The translations under genes were made by a program, and so were the position numbers. From NCBI RefSeq assembly GCF_026151205.1, contig NC_087072.1, positions 2,623,375-2,687,374 of the forward strand: DNA of 64,000 bases, given 5' to 3'. Numbering within the stretch: position 1 is the first letter of the stretch; each line of letters begins with the position of its first letter. Source of the stretch: Bolinopsis microptera. Taxonomy: Eukaryota > Ctenophora > Tentaculata > Lobata > Bolinopsidae. The notes beneath the pieces were generated by a model. The model saw only the letters and a program-made list of their open reading frames with translations. It was not told the DNA's origin and did no database searches. This document shows positions 1 through 12,005 of this stretch, one piece after another.

Positions 1-659
1 GAGAATTTTAAAGTACAGTTTTCGGCTTTTCGCGATTCCAAGTATTTTTTGTCGGCACTAATTAAACTATTCACCTGTTTATTCTCCGGTTTGTTCACGT
101 TGTTGCTGATAATGAGCCGGTCTTCAAAACCAGGATTATGAATTTTATATTGCGCTAGCTTTAGTTTCGGTGCAGTCAACATTGCATCATGTACCGACGT
201 AACTGAACACCTGATAACGGAAGAAAAAACAATATAACCGAAATAACGAGAAGCCAAGAATGGACAAGAACACAACTAGATGATACCATGGACAAGAACA
301 CAACTGTTAACATCAGTTCTAAGAGAGACTGCTAGGCACTAACCTTAATCTTAGGCTGTAATTGAGAGATCTGGCCCCGTGGTATAGTGTGGATACCAGA
401 TCGTGGGAAAAAGGAGGTGATTTTAGAGGAATTCTCCAGGCTCCAGAATTTAGTGTTCTATCAGAGAATAAATTGAACAAACACCATCCCAACTCTTCTC
501 CTTCCAACTGGGATAGAAAGGGAGATGTAGCATCACTCTCTCACACCAATCAATATACAATTATTATGTGAGATTGTCCCAGGTTTCGTGCATGATACAT
601 TTTTCATAACTTTGCATAATTTGGATATGAATGTCTTAAAATAACCATTTGAGGGAGCA
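1..659. other. Intergenic / 3' flank, no gene recognised
   Basis: The short open frames here have no recognisable domain or start context. The stretch lies downstream of the minus-strand finger/coiled-coil gene that ends at 660. No AATAAA was found on the minus strand close to that stop, so the 3' end of that transcript is not located. Confidence 0.4.
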
Positions 660-3600
660 TTATATATATTTTGGGCAACCAATTTTCATCACAGTTGAGT
701 CTAAACTGTAGATTCCTGCAATTTTAAAGCTATCATTTAAGCGATATTCTCCACTCACTGTTCTGATAGAAGAATACAGGTAGGTATCGTTAGAAACTGC
801 TAGATTGGGGAACGTTTCGTGATAACCCAGGAATGATACATGTGAAGCGGGGGTCACTATAAATGTGGAGGTCTGACAAACTATCTTTGAGTCCCTGTGA
901 TTCAGAAATTATTGGTTATCGAATTCATGTAACCTTGCAAATTTTGATCGATCCGAAGTAGCGATATATTGTTGCAGCGGTGAAGTAAGTCAAACAAACG
1001 TACCCACTGCCTTTAAATTTATGTTTAATAATCTTCACACAAAAAACAGATAGTCTTGGGATTGGAGATAAATATCCTACCTTATCACGGTCAACATAAG
1101 GTTAGCAGAAATATGGAATGTTGGTGTAAGGTAGTCTATGTAAACAACAACTCCGGATTCAGGAAGGTACGGGATGAGAGCAGAATCAGAGAGCACATCT
1201 CTAACCCCTTCTTCTTCTCCCTGCTCCATGGCCTGAATCTGAGGCATAAAATAAAATTTTGTAAAGGCTTTATTTAAGAGGTTGACATTTCAATGGTGGA
1301 CGTCGTTACATAACATAAGTGATCGACTGAAAAATTGTTGAATAAACGCGCCAAACTTTATTTACGATTTGGTACTTTCTCCATTTATTTATCATTTGGC
1401 AGATACGACAGTTGCCGCGCGCGGCCTCATGTTGGTTACGGGAATTTTGAACCAGAAATTCGATCGTTTAACACCATCAATTGATTCAGCACGTATACGT
1501 CGACAATATATACTTATCAACATTCAACATACGTTATCTTACCTCACGTTTGAGAAGTATAATGTCTCGTTTTCTCTGAAGTTTGCCGAGCAAAACAACA
1601 GAATCGGCTGACCCAGGTTTCAGAGTCCTTGCGGACACGACTGATGCCGTATCATTATCCTGAATGCAAATTCGATAAGAAGTCTCTGCATGCTAAAAGT
1701 TACACATAAGAAACTACACTGATGGGCTAGTGGACGACAATTAATTTGATTTGGGTCCGCATGGGCCTTCGGGACATGGCATCAAATGTCAAAATTTAAT
1801 GGCTCCAAATGTCAAGTGAATGAAAACTAAAAAAAAAATAATGAGATGGATGAATTTGCAAATGCTGCATATATATTGTATATGAGGACAAGATTTCGAA
1901 AAGCACGACTCACATTTTATTGAGTAATCAACCAGCAATTTACCTTTGACGTGCACAGTTGGCCTGAGAACTCCTCTGCTGACAAAGCATTGGAGGATCA
2001 ACAGTGTTTCTCTTAAACACACCAGCTTGCAATTCATTAATAATCTAATGCTATGTTCAATCGAGTTTCATGGATATACCTGTAAATTTGTAAAGGAGGG
2101 GCTGCACGTGACTAATATCATTACATCTACAGACCAAATGTATTACTTGGGACTAATATGATATTAGAGTACATTTCAAGACCAATTCCTCGCCATTCAT
2201 AAGCAAGCCAGCAAGGACTGCTTTCGGAAGATAATTATGAGATTTATTTTTGGCCTCAGGCCCTTCTTTCTGCACTACTTCATACTCTGTGGATAGAGTA
2301 TGAGGCATGGTATTTTGTTAAACGATAATAATATGTTCTATATGAAAATATTTTCTTTCAAAACTGCAATTATTTAGACAATATAGATGTTCATAAGTTA
2401 TTCTTGTTTTCGTTTCGCTGCCTTACTAAAGTAGATTAAGAGCCTACAATTCAATTATTGATGAAATCAAATATTTTCTAGCCAGAAATCAGAAGAGCAT
2501 CACTCATAAAGGAGTTCACAGAATTACAGGTCAGATTTTGTGAAAATTTGGTCTCTGAGGGAGATTATGGTGTATTTCGTAGATTTCGACTTGTATAATA
2601 TACAGTTTTAAATTACATATCAACAGACAAATCGGAGGCATGAAAGACAACAGTCCTAAACATTTTTGGCACATTAGGGAACACATTTCAGGGTGTTAAG
2701 TCGGTAATCGAAATGTTAAGACCCAGCATATCATATAACTTTTGTGCCTTTTACGAATCAGGGTTACAATCTCAGTAATATTTCAGATATTATATTGTAG
2801 GGAGACGAGGTAACATCTGTTGCTATGGTAACAGTAATTGAGAAGTAGCACAACCTTGTGAGACTTCACGAGTAGTTTAGATCAATGACTCATACATTAA
2901 TAACATGAATGTACAGAACATCGGGTCCCGCAAACATGCTATTAATAAATTTGGTAGCGAAGATAATTCTTTTGTGTGTCGTTACCTTGACAACAGGATC
3001 TGCCTTCTCTACGGCCTGTGGAGGGGCCCCACTTTTTCCCTCCTAACTATTTTCAAAAATATCTTTATTATTGTTTCTATTGATCCCAAATCTTATACCA
3101 TGACAACAAATAAGTTGTCATGAAACTTTAAAAAGTGAGTTGTTAAAATGATGCAATACAGATTCTGAAAACTGACCAGCGAATGTATAGTTTGTCGCAC
3201 GGAGACCCTGGGAGCTGAGGTCGCCCTGGAATGCTCTCTACCGTCCACCTCCTGTGTTGGTGTCAGATCACGTGTCAGATCACGTGTTACAGGTTTTGTG
3301 AGAGGGGTCAAGAGAGGAGTGTGTATTTTCAATGCTGGTAGCTGGATTCGCTCTCGAGTACTATGCTCTCGAGTACTATGCTCTCGAGTACTATGCTTTC
3401 GTGTGCTGTGCTCCCGGATGTTTCGTTTGCTGGATATGTTATCTAGAACTGTGTCTGGTTTCTCAGGCAAGCGAGCTTCACTCGGTTTATATTTCCCGCT
3501 TTCAATCTAATTGAAGAAATCACAGTTTAACATAAGATTAAACTTTACTTCCTATAGTTACCGTTACCGAAGATCATTTTAATATTAAAATGCAAATTCT

Positions 3601-6600
3601 GATACTCATGATCTATTAAAATATTTAAAATCACTAACATAGGTTTTACTTACAAGATGAAGACAATCGATATTCGAGGCGATCTCATCCTCTAGATAAA
3701 CTATAGCGTTCTTAAGGTCATGTAGCTCGTCAAGAAGTTCTTCTGTTCCAGTTACCTAGCCAGTAGATGTAATAAAACAAGTATGAACACGTGAAAACAA
3801 GTATGAAAATCGGTGACAGTTAAGCCTAATTAAGTATTATGAAAAGTGAGGTGGAAAAAAGCTTGCTAACCGTGTGTAATGAGATATAGAACAAAAGGCC
3901 GATAACAACATATGAAGAAACAGTCTAAAATGAAGTGTACACTCGTGAAAGGAGAGTACAACAGTTGCTAATTCCAAATTTACCTCAAGAGCAGATACTT
4001 TGCTGTAAGCTTTGATCGACTCGTATTTCTTGTTCTTCTCGGTGAAAGTTGCCTCCAATTCCCTCATTTCTTGCTTTAAATCTGCTAATCTCTTTAACAC
4101 CTCATTTCTTTGCTCGTTTATTTTCTTACCTGGAAAATGAGCATTCATTACGAACAATAATATAATTGTTGTTAACGGGTGATAAAATGTTACAATAAAA
4201 ATATATAAATAATTTGTAAAATCAGTGATTAACATTAATTAAACAGTGGTCATAGACTAGTATTAAGTATCCCGAAGTCATAACCAGGTCACAGCCAGGT
4301 AATTAACCAGGTAATTAACCAGGTAATAAACCAGGTAATTAACCAGGTAATAAACCAGGTAATTAACCAGGTAATTAACCAGGTAATTAACCAGGTAATT
4401 AACCAGGTAATTAACCCGGTAATTAACCAGGTAATTAACCAGGTAATTAACCTGGTAATTAATCAGGACACAACCAGGTAATGAATATGTCGGAGGACAG
4501 AGCTGCTGGGTATTTGTTTATAAATCACACTATAATTGTTGTTAACGGGTGATAAAATGTTACAATAAAAATATATAAATAATTTGTAAAATCAGTGATT
4601 AACATTAATTAAACAGTGGTCATAGACTAGTATTAAGTATCCCGAAGTCATAACCAGGTCACAACCAGGTAATTAACCAGGTAATTAACCAAATAATCAA
4701 CCAGGTAATTAACCAGGTAATTAACCAGGTAATTAACCAGGTAATTAACCAGGTAATTAACCATGTAATTAACCAGGTAATAAACCAGGTAATTAACCAG
4801 GTAATAAACCAGGTAATTAACCAGGTAATTAACCAGGTAATAAACCAGGTAATTAACCAGGTAATTAACCAGGTAATTAAGCAGGTAATTAAGCAGGTAA
4901 TTAAGCAGGTAATTAACCTGGTAATTAACCAGGACACAACCAGGTAATGAATATGTCGGAGGACAGAGATGCTGGGTATTTGTTTATAAATCACACAGTT
5001 ACCCAATTACCCATTTTACTTGTTTCATTTGTAGCCTTTGGGAAATACGTTAAGCCTCATTTGTAATAATCTTACTTTGCCCAGAGAGAGATGGTTCACA
5101 AGATCAGAGCCCTCGTTTTGTTTATCGTATTCTCTGGACTCTTATATTTCTTCAAACTCAACGTTTCTCAATATAACAACATAAAGGATACATCTGCGTC
5201 TACTGATGCACCTCTACATCCATTGACACAAGAATGGATTGAAAGACAAATGAACACTCTCCATTCTAGGCTATTCAATTAAAGATGTTCTACCGGGTAG
5301 ATGGAACTGTAGAGCACCCAAACATACTTTATATTTCCCAACAATAAGGACAGTATTTACTGGAATCCCCAAGTCAGGGTGCTCTAATTGGATAGAGTTC
5401 CTCTAAGGAGGTGCTCTAGAACAACGTTTAGAGCAAAGCAAAATAAACGATGTCCACTCCAAATACTCTAAACGGTACCAGCTACAAAATGCTGTGGGAA
5501 AGTTGGTTTACCAGCAGGTTAGTGAGGAAAGTGGTGAAGAGATCTTCAGTTTCGCTGTAGTTCGAAACCCCTGGACCCGACTTGTCTCAGCTTTCAGAGA
5601 TAAACTATCAAATGAGACAATGGATGGTAGACCGAGTATTGCTCTTAAATATGAAAATCTATGGCCAGGGCACATGGCGAGGAGGATAGTACAGGAGATG
5701 AATGAGAAGGATAACATTATCGATAATACTCAGAAGCACCCTACTTTTATCCAGTACTTTTATCCAGTACACACGGTGGCTGGTGGACAATTTACACCGG
5801 GTAAACAGCCATTTCAAACCCCATCACCGAGTATTGTGTATTCCTGAAGCCAGGTATGAACTAATTATACCTCTGGAGTACAGTCACGTACTCAGTCTGG
5901 ATATTTAACGGCGACTCAACACCTCTATTAAACTACATGAATTCTATGACCGTTCAAGTGACCCCAGGAAGCAATCATCTGCTTTGCGAGCCAAGGAATA
6001 GTTATCTAAGCTGGACCCAGAATTGGCTGAGAAGCTTTACCGGACATATGAGGCAGACTTCGCCTTGATGAATTATAGTAATTTTACTCACCCCGATTTT
6101 CCTCTGCCGATTGTTGAATGATAACTTTAAGGGACCAGCACACTAACAAATATTTTTTTGGGATGGATCTTCTAACTTATCAGGCCATATTTTACTGTGT
6201 CTTATTATGATGGTCGCGGGGTTCGTTATTAAAGTTCCCTGACTAATATTATAGGTGAGTATTGATGCTAAAATTTGATCTTAGTACTTTTAAATGATCC
6301 ATATCGAGCAAAATTCATTTCTTTGTTCCAGAGATTTCAGTCCTCAATGGACAATGTGCTGGTCGTTTATGGGTGGTATTTTTAACAGCTTGATTTCACT
6401 ACATGTATTTTTATAAGTTGGCAATACAATATAATCTCACCATCACTACGTATTTTCTTTTTGTAAAGTCTGACTTGTTCTACAGCATGGTACACGGCCG
6501 GGTCAACTTCTTTGGTTCTCAACTCTATAGCTCGACTTATTCTCTTAGTCGCTTCTGCAATCGAAAGCTGCAATTTTTATGATTTAATGATGAGAGATAA

Positions 6601-6991
6601 ACGAAAGAATTTATAATTTTCTACTGGATGATTGAATCACAATTAATTAATAAACTTAGTACTGCTCCGCCAGAGAATGTTGGTATTTTCCGATAATTTC
6701 CGGGAAATATTGTCATTTAAGTTCTGACCTGGTGGCTGGTACCAAATGTAAACGTACCATGCAAATTGCGAGGAGTTCTGGTTAAAATATTGGCACATTT
6801 TTAATAGAAAAAAATCATTCATCTACCACCGTTTATGAAGATCTTACCTTGCCAATACCATCTTCCGGGATACCCTCATTTAAATCCTCTTTACCTCGAC
6901 CAAGTTGACAAAAGAGTTTTCTGTGTTTCACATAACGAGATACACTAGGGAAATCAATAGAACATTTCTTGCAATAGTAGACACTGTGCAT
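660..6991 (-). CDS. Unrecognised C2HC-finger / coiled-coil protein, six exons
   Basis: Six exons (minus strand): 6991-6848, 6567-6441, 4129-3984, 3755-3654, 1238-1081 and 894-660. They have GT donors and AG acceptors, and their lengths (144+127+146+102+158+235) sum to 912 nt, giving 303 aa plus stop with every junction phase agreeing. Residues 7-28 form a CxxC-x12-H-x4-C finger in the first exon. About residues 50-175 are Lys/Glu-rich and helical, read as a coiled coil (for example LKRLADLKQEMRELEA and EELLDELHDLKNAIVYLEDE). The last about 130 residues look beta-rich (LPESGVVVYIDYLTPTFHIS) and end in GCPKYI. The first ATG follows an in-frame stop by 13 codons. Intron 2 contains an antisense sulfotransferase pseudogene and minisatellites. 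The family is not recognised and no function is assigned; the finger could bind zinc and the helices could oligomerise. An extra exon between 3654 and 1238 is possible. Confidence 0.65.
3351..3410. repeat. 15-bp minisatellite, about 4 units
   Basis: The unit CTCTCGAGTACTATG is repeated with decay at the right end. It lies in intron 4 of the finger/coiled-coil gene and explains the repetitive open frames seen on both strands there. Confidence 0.85.
4161..4997. repeat. Tandem duplication carrying 12-bp CCAGGTAATTAA arrays
   Basis: Two adjacent copies, 4161-4530 and 4531-4997, share the same leader (starting TATAATTGTTGTTAACGGG) and the same tail (ending TTATAAATCACAC). They differ in the number of 12-bp CCAGGTAATTAA units and in small variants such as CCAGGTAATAAA. 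The block lies in intron 2 of the minus-strand finger gene. The long open frame on the minus strand is an artefact of a repeat length divisible by three. Confidence 0.9.
5091..6121 (+). pseudogene. Carbohydrate sulfotransferase-like pseudogene (Sulfotransfer_2 type)
   Basis: The start encodes a short cytoplasmic tail and one hydrophobic segment (ALVLFIVFSGLLYFFKL), the type II Golgi anchor of these enzymes. In family members this enzyme moves sulfate from PAPS to a glycan. Both PAPS-binding blocks are visible: TGIPKSGCSNW (5'-phosphosulfate loop, about 5361-5393) and FAVVRNPWTRLVSAFRDKL (3'-phosphate loop, about 5552-5608). A block like PHHRVLCIPEARYE follows near 5820-5860, and a typical C-terminal LYRTYEADFALMNYS near 6030-6075. 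The frame is broken by a shift near 5275, an in-frame TAA at 5404-5406, another shift around 5775-5815, and stops near 5906 and 5998. It has no introns and sits antisense in an intron of the finger gene, so it may be a retrocopy. I see no intact version. Confidence 0.8.
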
Positions 6992-7820
6992 ACAGGCTAC
7001 AGCTGATAAAGTGGTTCTTAACTCATATCATTACAAACTGGTTGGCATCAGTTTTCTTGCAAGGCATCCAATCCTGACCTAGGAAATAAGTTAATTTATC
7101 AATATTATATATATTATGTATATGATTTATTGATCTTATATTATCTGTATAATATTGACATCTATTATTTCTCTATCGTTCCCTTTTATCTTTGCTAGTT
7201 AATTAGGATTTCCGATTTTGGGTACCATCCTGGTTACCCTCAAGCAGGTCTAGTTTATATTATATTTATTATTATTAATCACTGATTAACAATATACAGT
7301 ATATATACACTTTTTAATACTTTCAACACCACTATATAACAAATAATTTGAGATAACGATGTTTAATAAATGATGCAAAGAATTTCGAACATCTAATCAA
7401 CACCGACTTTTGATGTGTAGGAGTACAGCAACGAAATATATATATATATATAATATTTATCAATATTAAACTCATTTGAAAATCTGCGTTTGAAATACAA
7501 TTAGACATTCATACAGAAGTACGTGGGTTGTTTTGAATACCATTCAGTACTGAGTACTGTACAGGCTGAGAACCTGTCTAAAAGCACATACCATTCTATT
7601 GTTCATTAATCAATGTCGACCTCGTTAATGAAGACCTGTCATAAATGTCCAGCAGTGTTTTTGTTAAATTTGGTGGCAAATGTTAAATCACCCTTTAAAC
7701 TCTATTTTACCTTGTACCCACCGCTCCACTCAATCTTATGACTCAATCTTATGACCTTTACTTTTGCCAAACCCAGTATATCTTTGGTCTGAAAAGACCT
7801 TGGCACACAAATGCTAGATT

Positions 7821-7826
7821 TTTATT
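7821..7826 (-). terminator. Poly(A) signal AATAAA for the CNG channel gene
   Basis: TTTATT on the plus strand reads AATAAA on the minus strand, about 155 bp past the channel stop codon, a normal distance for a 3' UTR. Confidence 0.5.
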
Positions 7827-7981
7827 GGTTAGACACAATTTAATAGTCGTATTTATAGAGAATGAACTAAAATGATCACAGTCGATTTTGTGTTTCAAAA
7901 AACCCCCTAATTAACAAAAATTTCTAACGTAACAAAAGTAAGATAGTTCAAAATTATTTCAGGATCTTCCCAGTTGAGCTG

Positions 7982-10012
7982 CTAGACGATTTGCTCTGTA
8001 AATCCTGATTCCGGGTCACTACTGGAGTTAGAGTTAGAGTTAGAGTTAGAGTTAGAGTTAAGGTTAGAGTTAGAGTTAGAGCCTGGGTGCATATTATTTA
8101 AATGTTTTTGTAGTGTCGACACGCTCTTATGGGTCGTCTTTATCTCTTTGGTTACCATTAGCATCAGCTGCTCCAGATCCTCCAACCTCTTTTCAAGGTT
8201 GTCTGTTTGTTCAACAATATCCGTAAACGTTACCCTCCTTTCATGCTCACGGGTCTGTTCGTCCTCCTCTGGCTCCCCGTCATGAGCTAGCCGCTTTCTT
8301 GCTGCTTTCTTGAGAACCTCTTTCATCTCAGGGTATTCATTGAGGACGTGCAACAGATCCTCTTTTCTCAAACAGAACAGGTCAGAGTAACCCACACTCC
8401 GAACGTTGGCTGTTCGTCTGTTGTTGCTTATCCCCACGTTCAACAGACTTATCTCTCCGAAGTAAGAGCCGCTTGTGAGGGCACCTAGGGGTCGACCGTT
8501 ATCTGTGGTCACGTGGAGCAGTCCTTGTTTTACTATGAACATATCTCTGCCAATGTCTCCCTTTCTACACACATAGTCGCCGGGTGAGAACACTTGACGT
8601 TTCAGTTTTGTCACCAGGGCGGTTAGGAAGCCACGCTCACAGTTCTGGAACAGTTCCACTTCCTTTAGTGTCTCTAAATGCACATGGACAGCGAGTAAAG
8701 CTTGGAGCTTATCTGGTAAATACTTTAATACATCTTCCTCTTCAAAAGTGTGGTTCTGTGCCCGCAAATAGTCAAACCACCGAACGATTCTATTTTGAAG
8801 ATCTTTGCCAATTTTTCTGTATCCCATATATTCCTTGAGATTATCAAGTCTAGCTTGAAAGACATTTCGATTGGCTCTTAAGTTAGTGATGATATTGCCG
8901 ATGCTTCCGACAACGGAAGCAAATATCATGACCCCAATCAGAAGTATGATAGTATGATAAAGATACTCCCAAAGTTCTTCTGGTCGCTTAACTTCACCAA
9001 TAGTTGTCATTGCCTGAGTTGACCAATAGAGCGAAACTGCGTATTTCATAGAAGTGCTTGAATACAGATTTGTAGCTCCAATTGTTTCCGAATCCGGATA
9101 TAAGAACTTGTTGCGATATAGATTGGACTGTGGATCTTGTGTGATGACATTAGTCGATATGTAGAAGTAGAAGCAAGCGTTCCAGTGCATGATCATAAGC
9201 ATGATGGTACAGAGCGTTATCACCCGCCACAGGGTCGGATAGTTGGTTCTGCACTCAGTTCGATCATTCCACTTCACCAGGCGGTGAAATTTGAAGAACC
9301 TGCTAAACCGGGCCAGCAGTGCTACGTTTCTTGTTGTGAATGCGTAGGCGATCTGTGTAGGAATGATACAGAATAAGTCTATGTAGAACGCCATGGTGTT
9401 CACATATTTCTTTAAAAGTTCTTTAGTGTCCGACACTAAAAGTCCCCTTTCCCAAAAACCAACTCGAAATGAAGCAAAGGAATCTAGGACATATAGGGCA
9501 TCAGCCAAGATGTCAAGAATCACCCAAGTTGAAAAGAAGCTCCCTTCTTCAAGGTCGCTAAAAGAAACTCTCACAGGGATAACTATACAGTTGTACAGTA
9601 CAGCCAGTGCTATGTGTGACAACCAACAGTAGTATATAAATGAAAAAGGGTCAAATACGAAGTGGCAAACAAAGTTCCACCATCCTTTGTCCTTGATGCT
9701 AAGTGTTTTGCCCTTCTGGACGTCTGCTGCTGCTTCCAAATCTAGCCTCTGTAGGAACTCATCCGGTACATGTACTTTAGAACTGCGTATTGAGAGGCGG
9801 ACCTGGCGAGCATTGACTTTCAGGGACTGGCGAGCATTGCTGAAAGGCTTTGCTGGTCTAAGACTCTGAGTGGCTGGGAAAGGGATCTTGGCGGCCGGGG
9901 AGATCACCATTGGTAACTCAATCTTTTGTCCAGCACTAGGACGTTGTGCCTCAAAGTTTTGTGGCTGAAGGTTCGTGGTGAGGTCGTCCTTATCTGCCTC
10001 CATGTTCTCCAT
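7982..10012 (-). CDS. Cyclic-nucleotide-gated cation channel, CNGA-type, single exon
   Basis: The protein has 676 aa, about the length of animal CNGA subunits. Order of parts: cytosolic N-terminus 1-120; S1 about 124-146; S2 160-183; S3 205-222; S4 228-245 with the spaced Arg/Lys of LLARFSRFFKFHRLVKW followed by NDRTECRTNYP; S5 262-286; pore helix and filter 325-340 reading TTIGE (Glu filter as in CNGA); S6 349-373; C-linker 374-455; cyclic-nucleotide-binding domain 456-570 with FGEISLL and RRTANVRS, the Thr typical of cGMP-responsive A subunits; C-terminal leucine-zipper-like coiled coil 597-638; then a Ser-Asn repeat tail 645-664 encoded by GAGTTA-type hexamers. In the family this opens a cation pore in the plasma membrane when cGMP or cAMP binds, usually in sensory cells. 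Start chosen as the first Met of the open frame. The absence of introns in so long a gene is notable. Confidence 0.95.
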   Translation of the reverse strand: MENMEADKDDLTTNLQPQNFEAQRPSAGQKIELPMVISPAAKIPFPATQSLRPAKPFSNARQSLKVNARQVRLSIRSSKVHVPDEFLQRLDLEAAADVQKGKTLSIKDKGWWNFVCHFVFDPFSFIYYCWLSHIALAVLYNCIVIPVRVSFSDLEEGSFFSTWVILDILADALYVLDSFASFRVGFWERGLLVSDTKELLKKYVNTMAFYIDLFCIIPTQIAYAFTTRNVALLARFSRFFKFHRLVKWNDRTECRTNYPTLWRVITLCTIMLMIMHWNACFYFYISTNVITQDPQSNLYRNKFLYPDSETIGATNLYSSTSMKYAVSLYWSTQAMTTIGEVKRPEELWEYLYHTIILLIGVMIFASVVGSIGNIITNLRANRNVFQARLDNLKEYMGYRKIGKDLQNRIVRWFDYLRAQNHTFEEEDVLKYLPDKLQALLAVHVHLETLKEVELFQNCERGFLTALVTKLKRQVFSPGDYVCRKGDIGRDMFIVKQGLLHVTTDNGRPLGALTSGSYFGEISLLNVGISNNRRTANVRSVGYSDLFCLRKEDLLHVLNEYPEMKEVLKKAARKRLAHDGEPEEDEQTREHERRVTFTDIVEQTDNLEKRLEDLEQLMLMVTKEIKTTHKSVSTLQKHLNNMHPGSNSNSNLNSNSNSNSNSNSSSDPESGFTEQIV

Positions 10013-11340
10013 TCAGGTTAAGATCAGAAGTCAGTGGTCGCTTCTGTGAGGTTAAGGATGAAAAGAATGTATTTCATTATTTCATTATATGATTATTTCA
10101 TTATTTCATTAGTGAGGACTGAAAGCATTAATAGTAACTAGTTATATGGGTCGCCTAATCATCTATTTTATATTATTTCCGCGTGCACGGCGAGCCTGAA
10201 AACTTGCACAAGTCGGCAATGTCCCAACTATTGTGTTGTATTTTCCACTTTGTCAATACAATAGAGTAACAATAGTAATAATTACAGCTGATTACTGCAG
10301 GGGTTAGTAATACTCAACCCGTAATGAAACTGCAACGTGAACTAGCTAACTTTATCTAGAAAGCCTTACTATCATCAAACAAAGCAACTAGGCGGTTTGT
10401 CGACAGTGAAAATTAGGAAAGGAAAATATTTTTAAAGAAAGAATATCGTCAAAACTTTTTGTGCTACCTACACGACCAGTAACAAACAGAGCAGGCAGCA
10501 GCCATCTTTGTGTTCAACAAAAAAAAACTCCGTTTTGTTGCTTTTTCGAAGGAATGTTCTGAAGAATGTCCTAATTAACCATATTTACAAGGACCAATCA
10601 CAGAAGTGAGAAGGATATCCACTTTAATTTGATAAGACAAAAGACTTGGTTATACGACTTTCTTAATTCGACTGTTCTAATGAAACTATGCAATAATAGA
10701 ATCTTATTAGCGTGGTTATGACAAATTAAGAACAATGATCAAACGAATTAGCGAATTCTATCAGATCTAAACAACACTCAAACATATTTCTTGATATTTA
10801 AAGAGCTTGGTAGTGAAGTGGATTGCTCTGGTATTCTCTCAAAAAATGTGTCGTCAAATTAAATAAAATTCCACTCCTCCAAAAAGATCCGAATCAACGT
10901 TAATTCTGAAATAAGTGGCATTTATATAGAACAATGGGTAAGTTATTCAGCGAATTCAATTTTTGCGATTATCGGAACTGAAATATAGCCAATACTGCTC
11001 AGTATTAAATTGAGTTTTTGTTATGAAATTGAGTTTTTGTTATAAGGTTATTATACCTTTGCCTCCAGATTTATGAAACTCTTGTTGTTGTTGTGAAACC
11101 CACAGTGGAGGCTGGTCATGTACCGAAATAAATAATCATAATTATATAGGATAAATATTTAATCCCCTGAGGGCACACTAAAACTACCGTTAATATCAAA
11201 ATCGATGCAACTTTGCTTTGTCACACGCTTTAAAGTTAATCTCCATCGGGGCAAACAAAACATATTTGTATAATATAATAATAATAATATATCATTATTG
11301 TCTCTTCTTCGACTCGATTCAGTTTATCCATTGCCACATA
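10013..11340. other. Intergenic, upstream of the CNG gene; nothing recognised
   Basis: AT-rich DNA between the channel start and the 27-bp array. It must hold the channel promoter and any 5' untranslated exon, but I see no convincing promoter element or coding exon. Confidence 0.4.
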
Positions 11341-11354
11341 CCCTATCTATATTA

Positions 11355-11990
11355 ATGTAATGTGCTCTATCTCGGTAACCATAGTAACATGCTCTATCTC
11401 GGTAACCATAGTAACGTGTTCTATCTCAGTAACCATAGTAACATGCTCTATCTCGGTAACCATAGTAACATGCTCTATCTCGGTAACCATAGTAACATGC
11501 TCCATCTCGGTTACCATAGTAACATGCTCCATCTCGGTAACCATAGTAACATGCTCTATCTCGGTAACCATAGTAACGTGCTCTATCTCGGTAACCATAG
11601 TAACATGCTCTATCTCGGTAACCATAGTAACATGCTCCATCTCGGTAACCATAGTAACATGCTCTATCTCGGTAACCATAGTAACATGCTCCATCTCGGT
11701 AACCATAGTAACATGCTCTATCTCGGTAACCATAGTAACGTGTTCTATCTCAGTAACCATAGTAACATGCTCTATCTTGGTAACCATAGTAACATGCTCT
11801 ATCTCGGTAACCATAGTAACATGCTCCATCTCGGTTACCATAGTAACATGCTCCATCTTGGTAACCATAGTAACAAGCTATATCTCGGTAACCATAGTAA
11901 CGTGTTCTATCTCAGTAACCATAGTAACGTGCTCTATCTCAGTTACCATAGTAACAAACTATATCTCAGTGGCAGCCATACTGGTTGACG
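11355..11990. repeat. 27-bp minisatellite, about 23 units
   Basis: The unit is CTCTATCTCGGTAACCATAG plus TAACATG, with point variants (CATG/CGTG, CTCTAT/CTCCAT, CGGTAA/CAGTAA). Because 27 is divisible by three and most frames lack a stop, several frames on both strands stay open for 170-210 codons. A related single unit occurs near 12343. Confidence 0.95.
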
Positions 11991-12005
11991 TCTGACAAGA
12001 TTGTA

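Noticed and set aside
3093-3470. 125-codon minus-strand frame with REHSTREHST repeats as part of the finger gene
   Set aside because: It runs through the 15-bp minisatellite, and the neighbouring exons already join in phase without it.
4659-5006. 115-codon frame of LITWLITW repeats
   Set aside because: By-product of the 12-bp CCAGGTAATTAA array read on the minus strand.
11347-11995. Long open frames (170-211 codons) on both strands
   Set aside because: They follow from a 27-bp repeat without stops in those frames; no start context, domain or splice site supports a protein.
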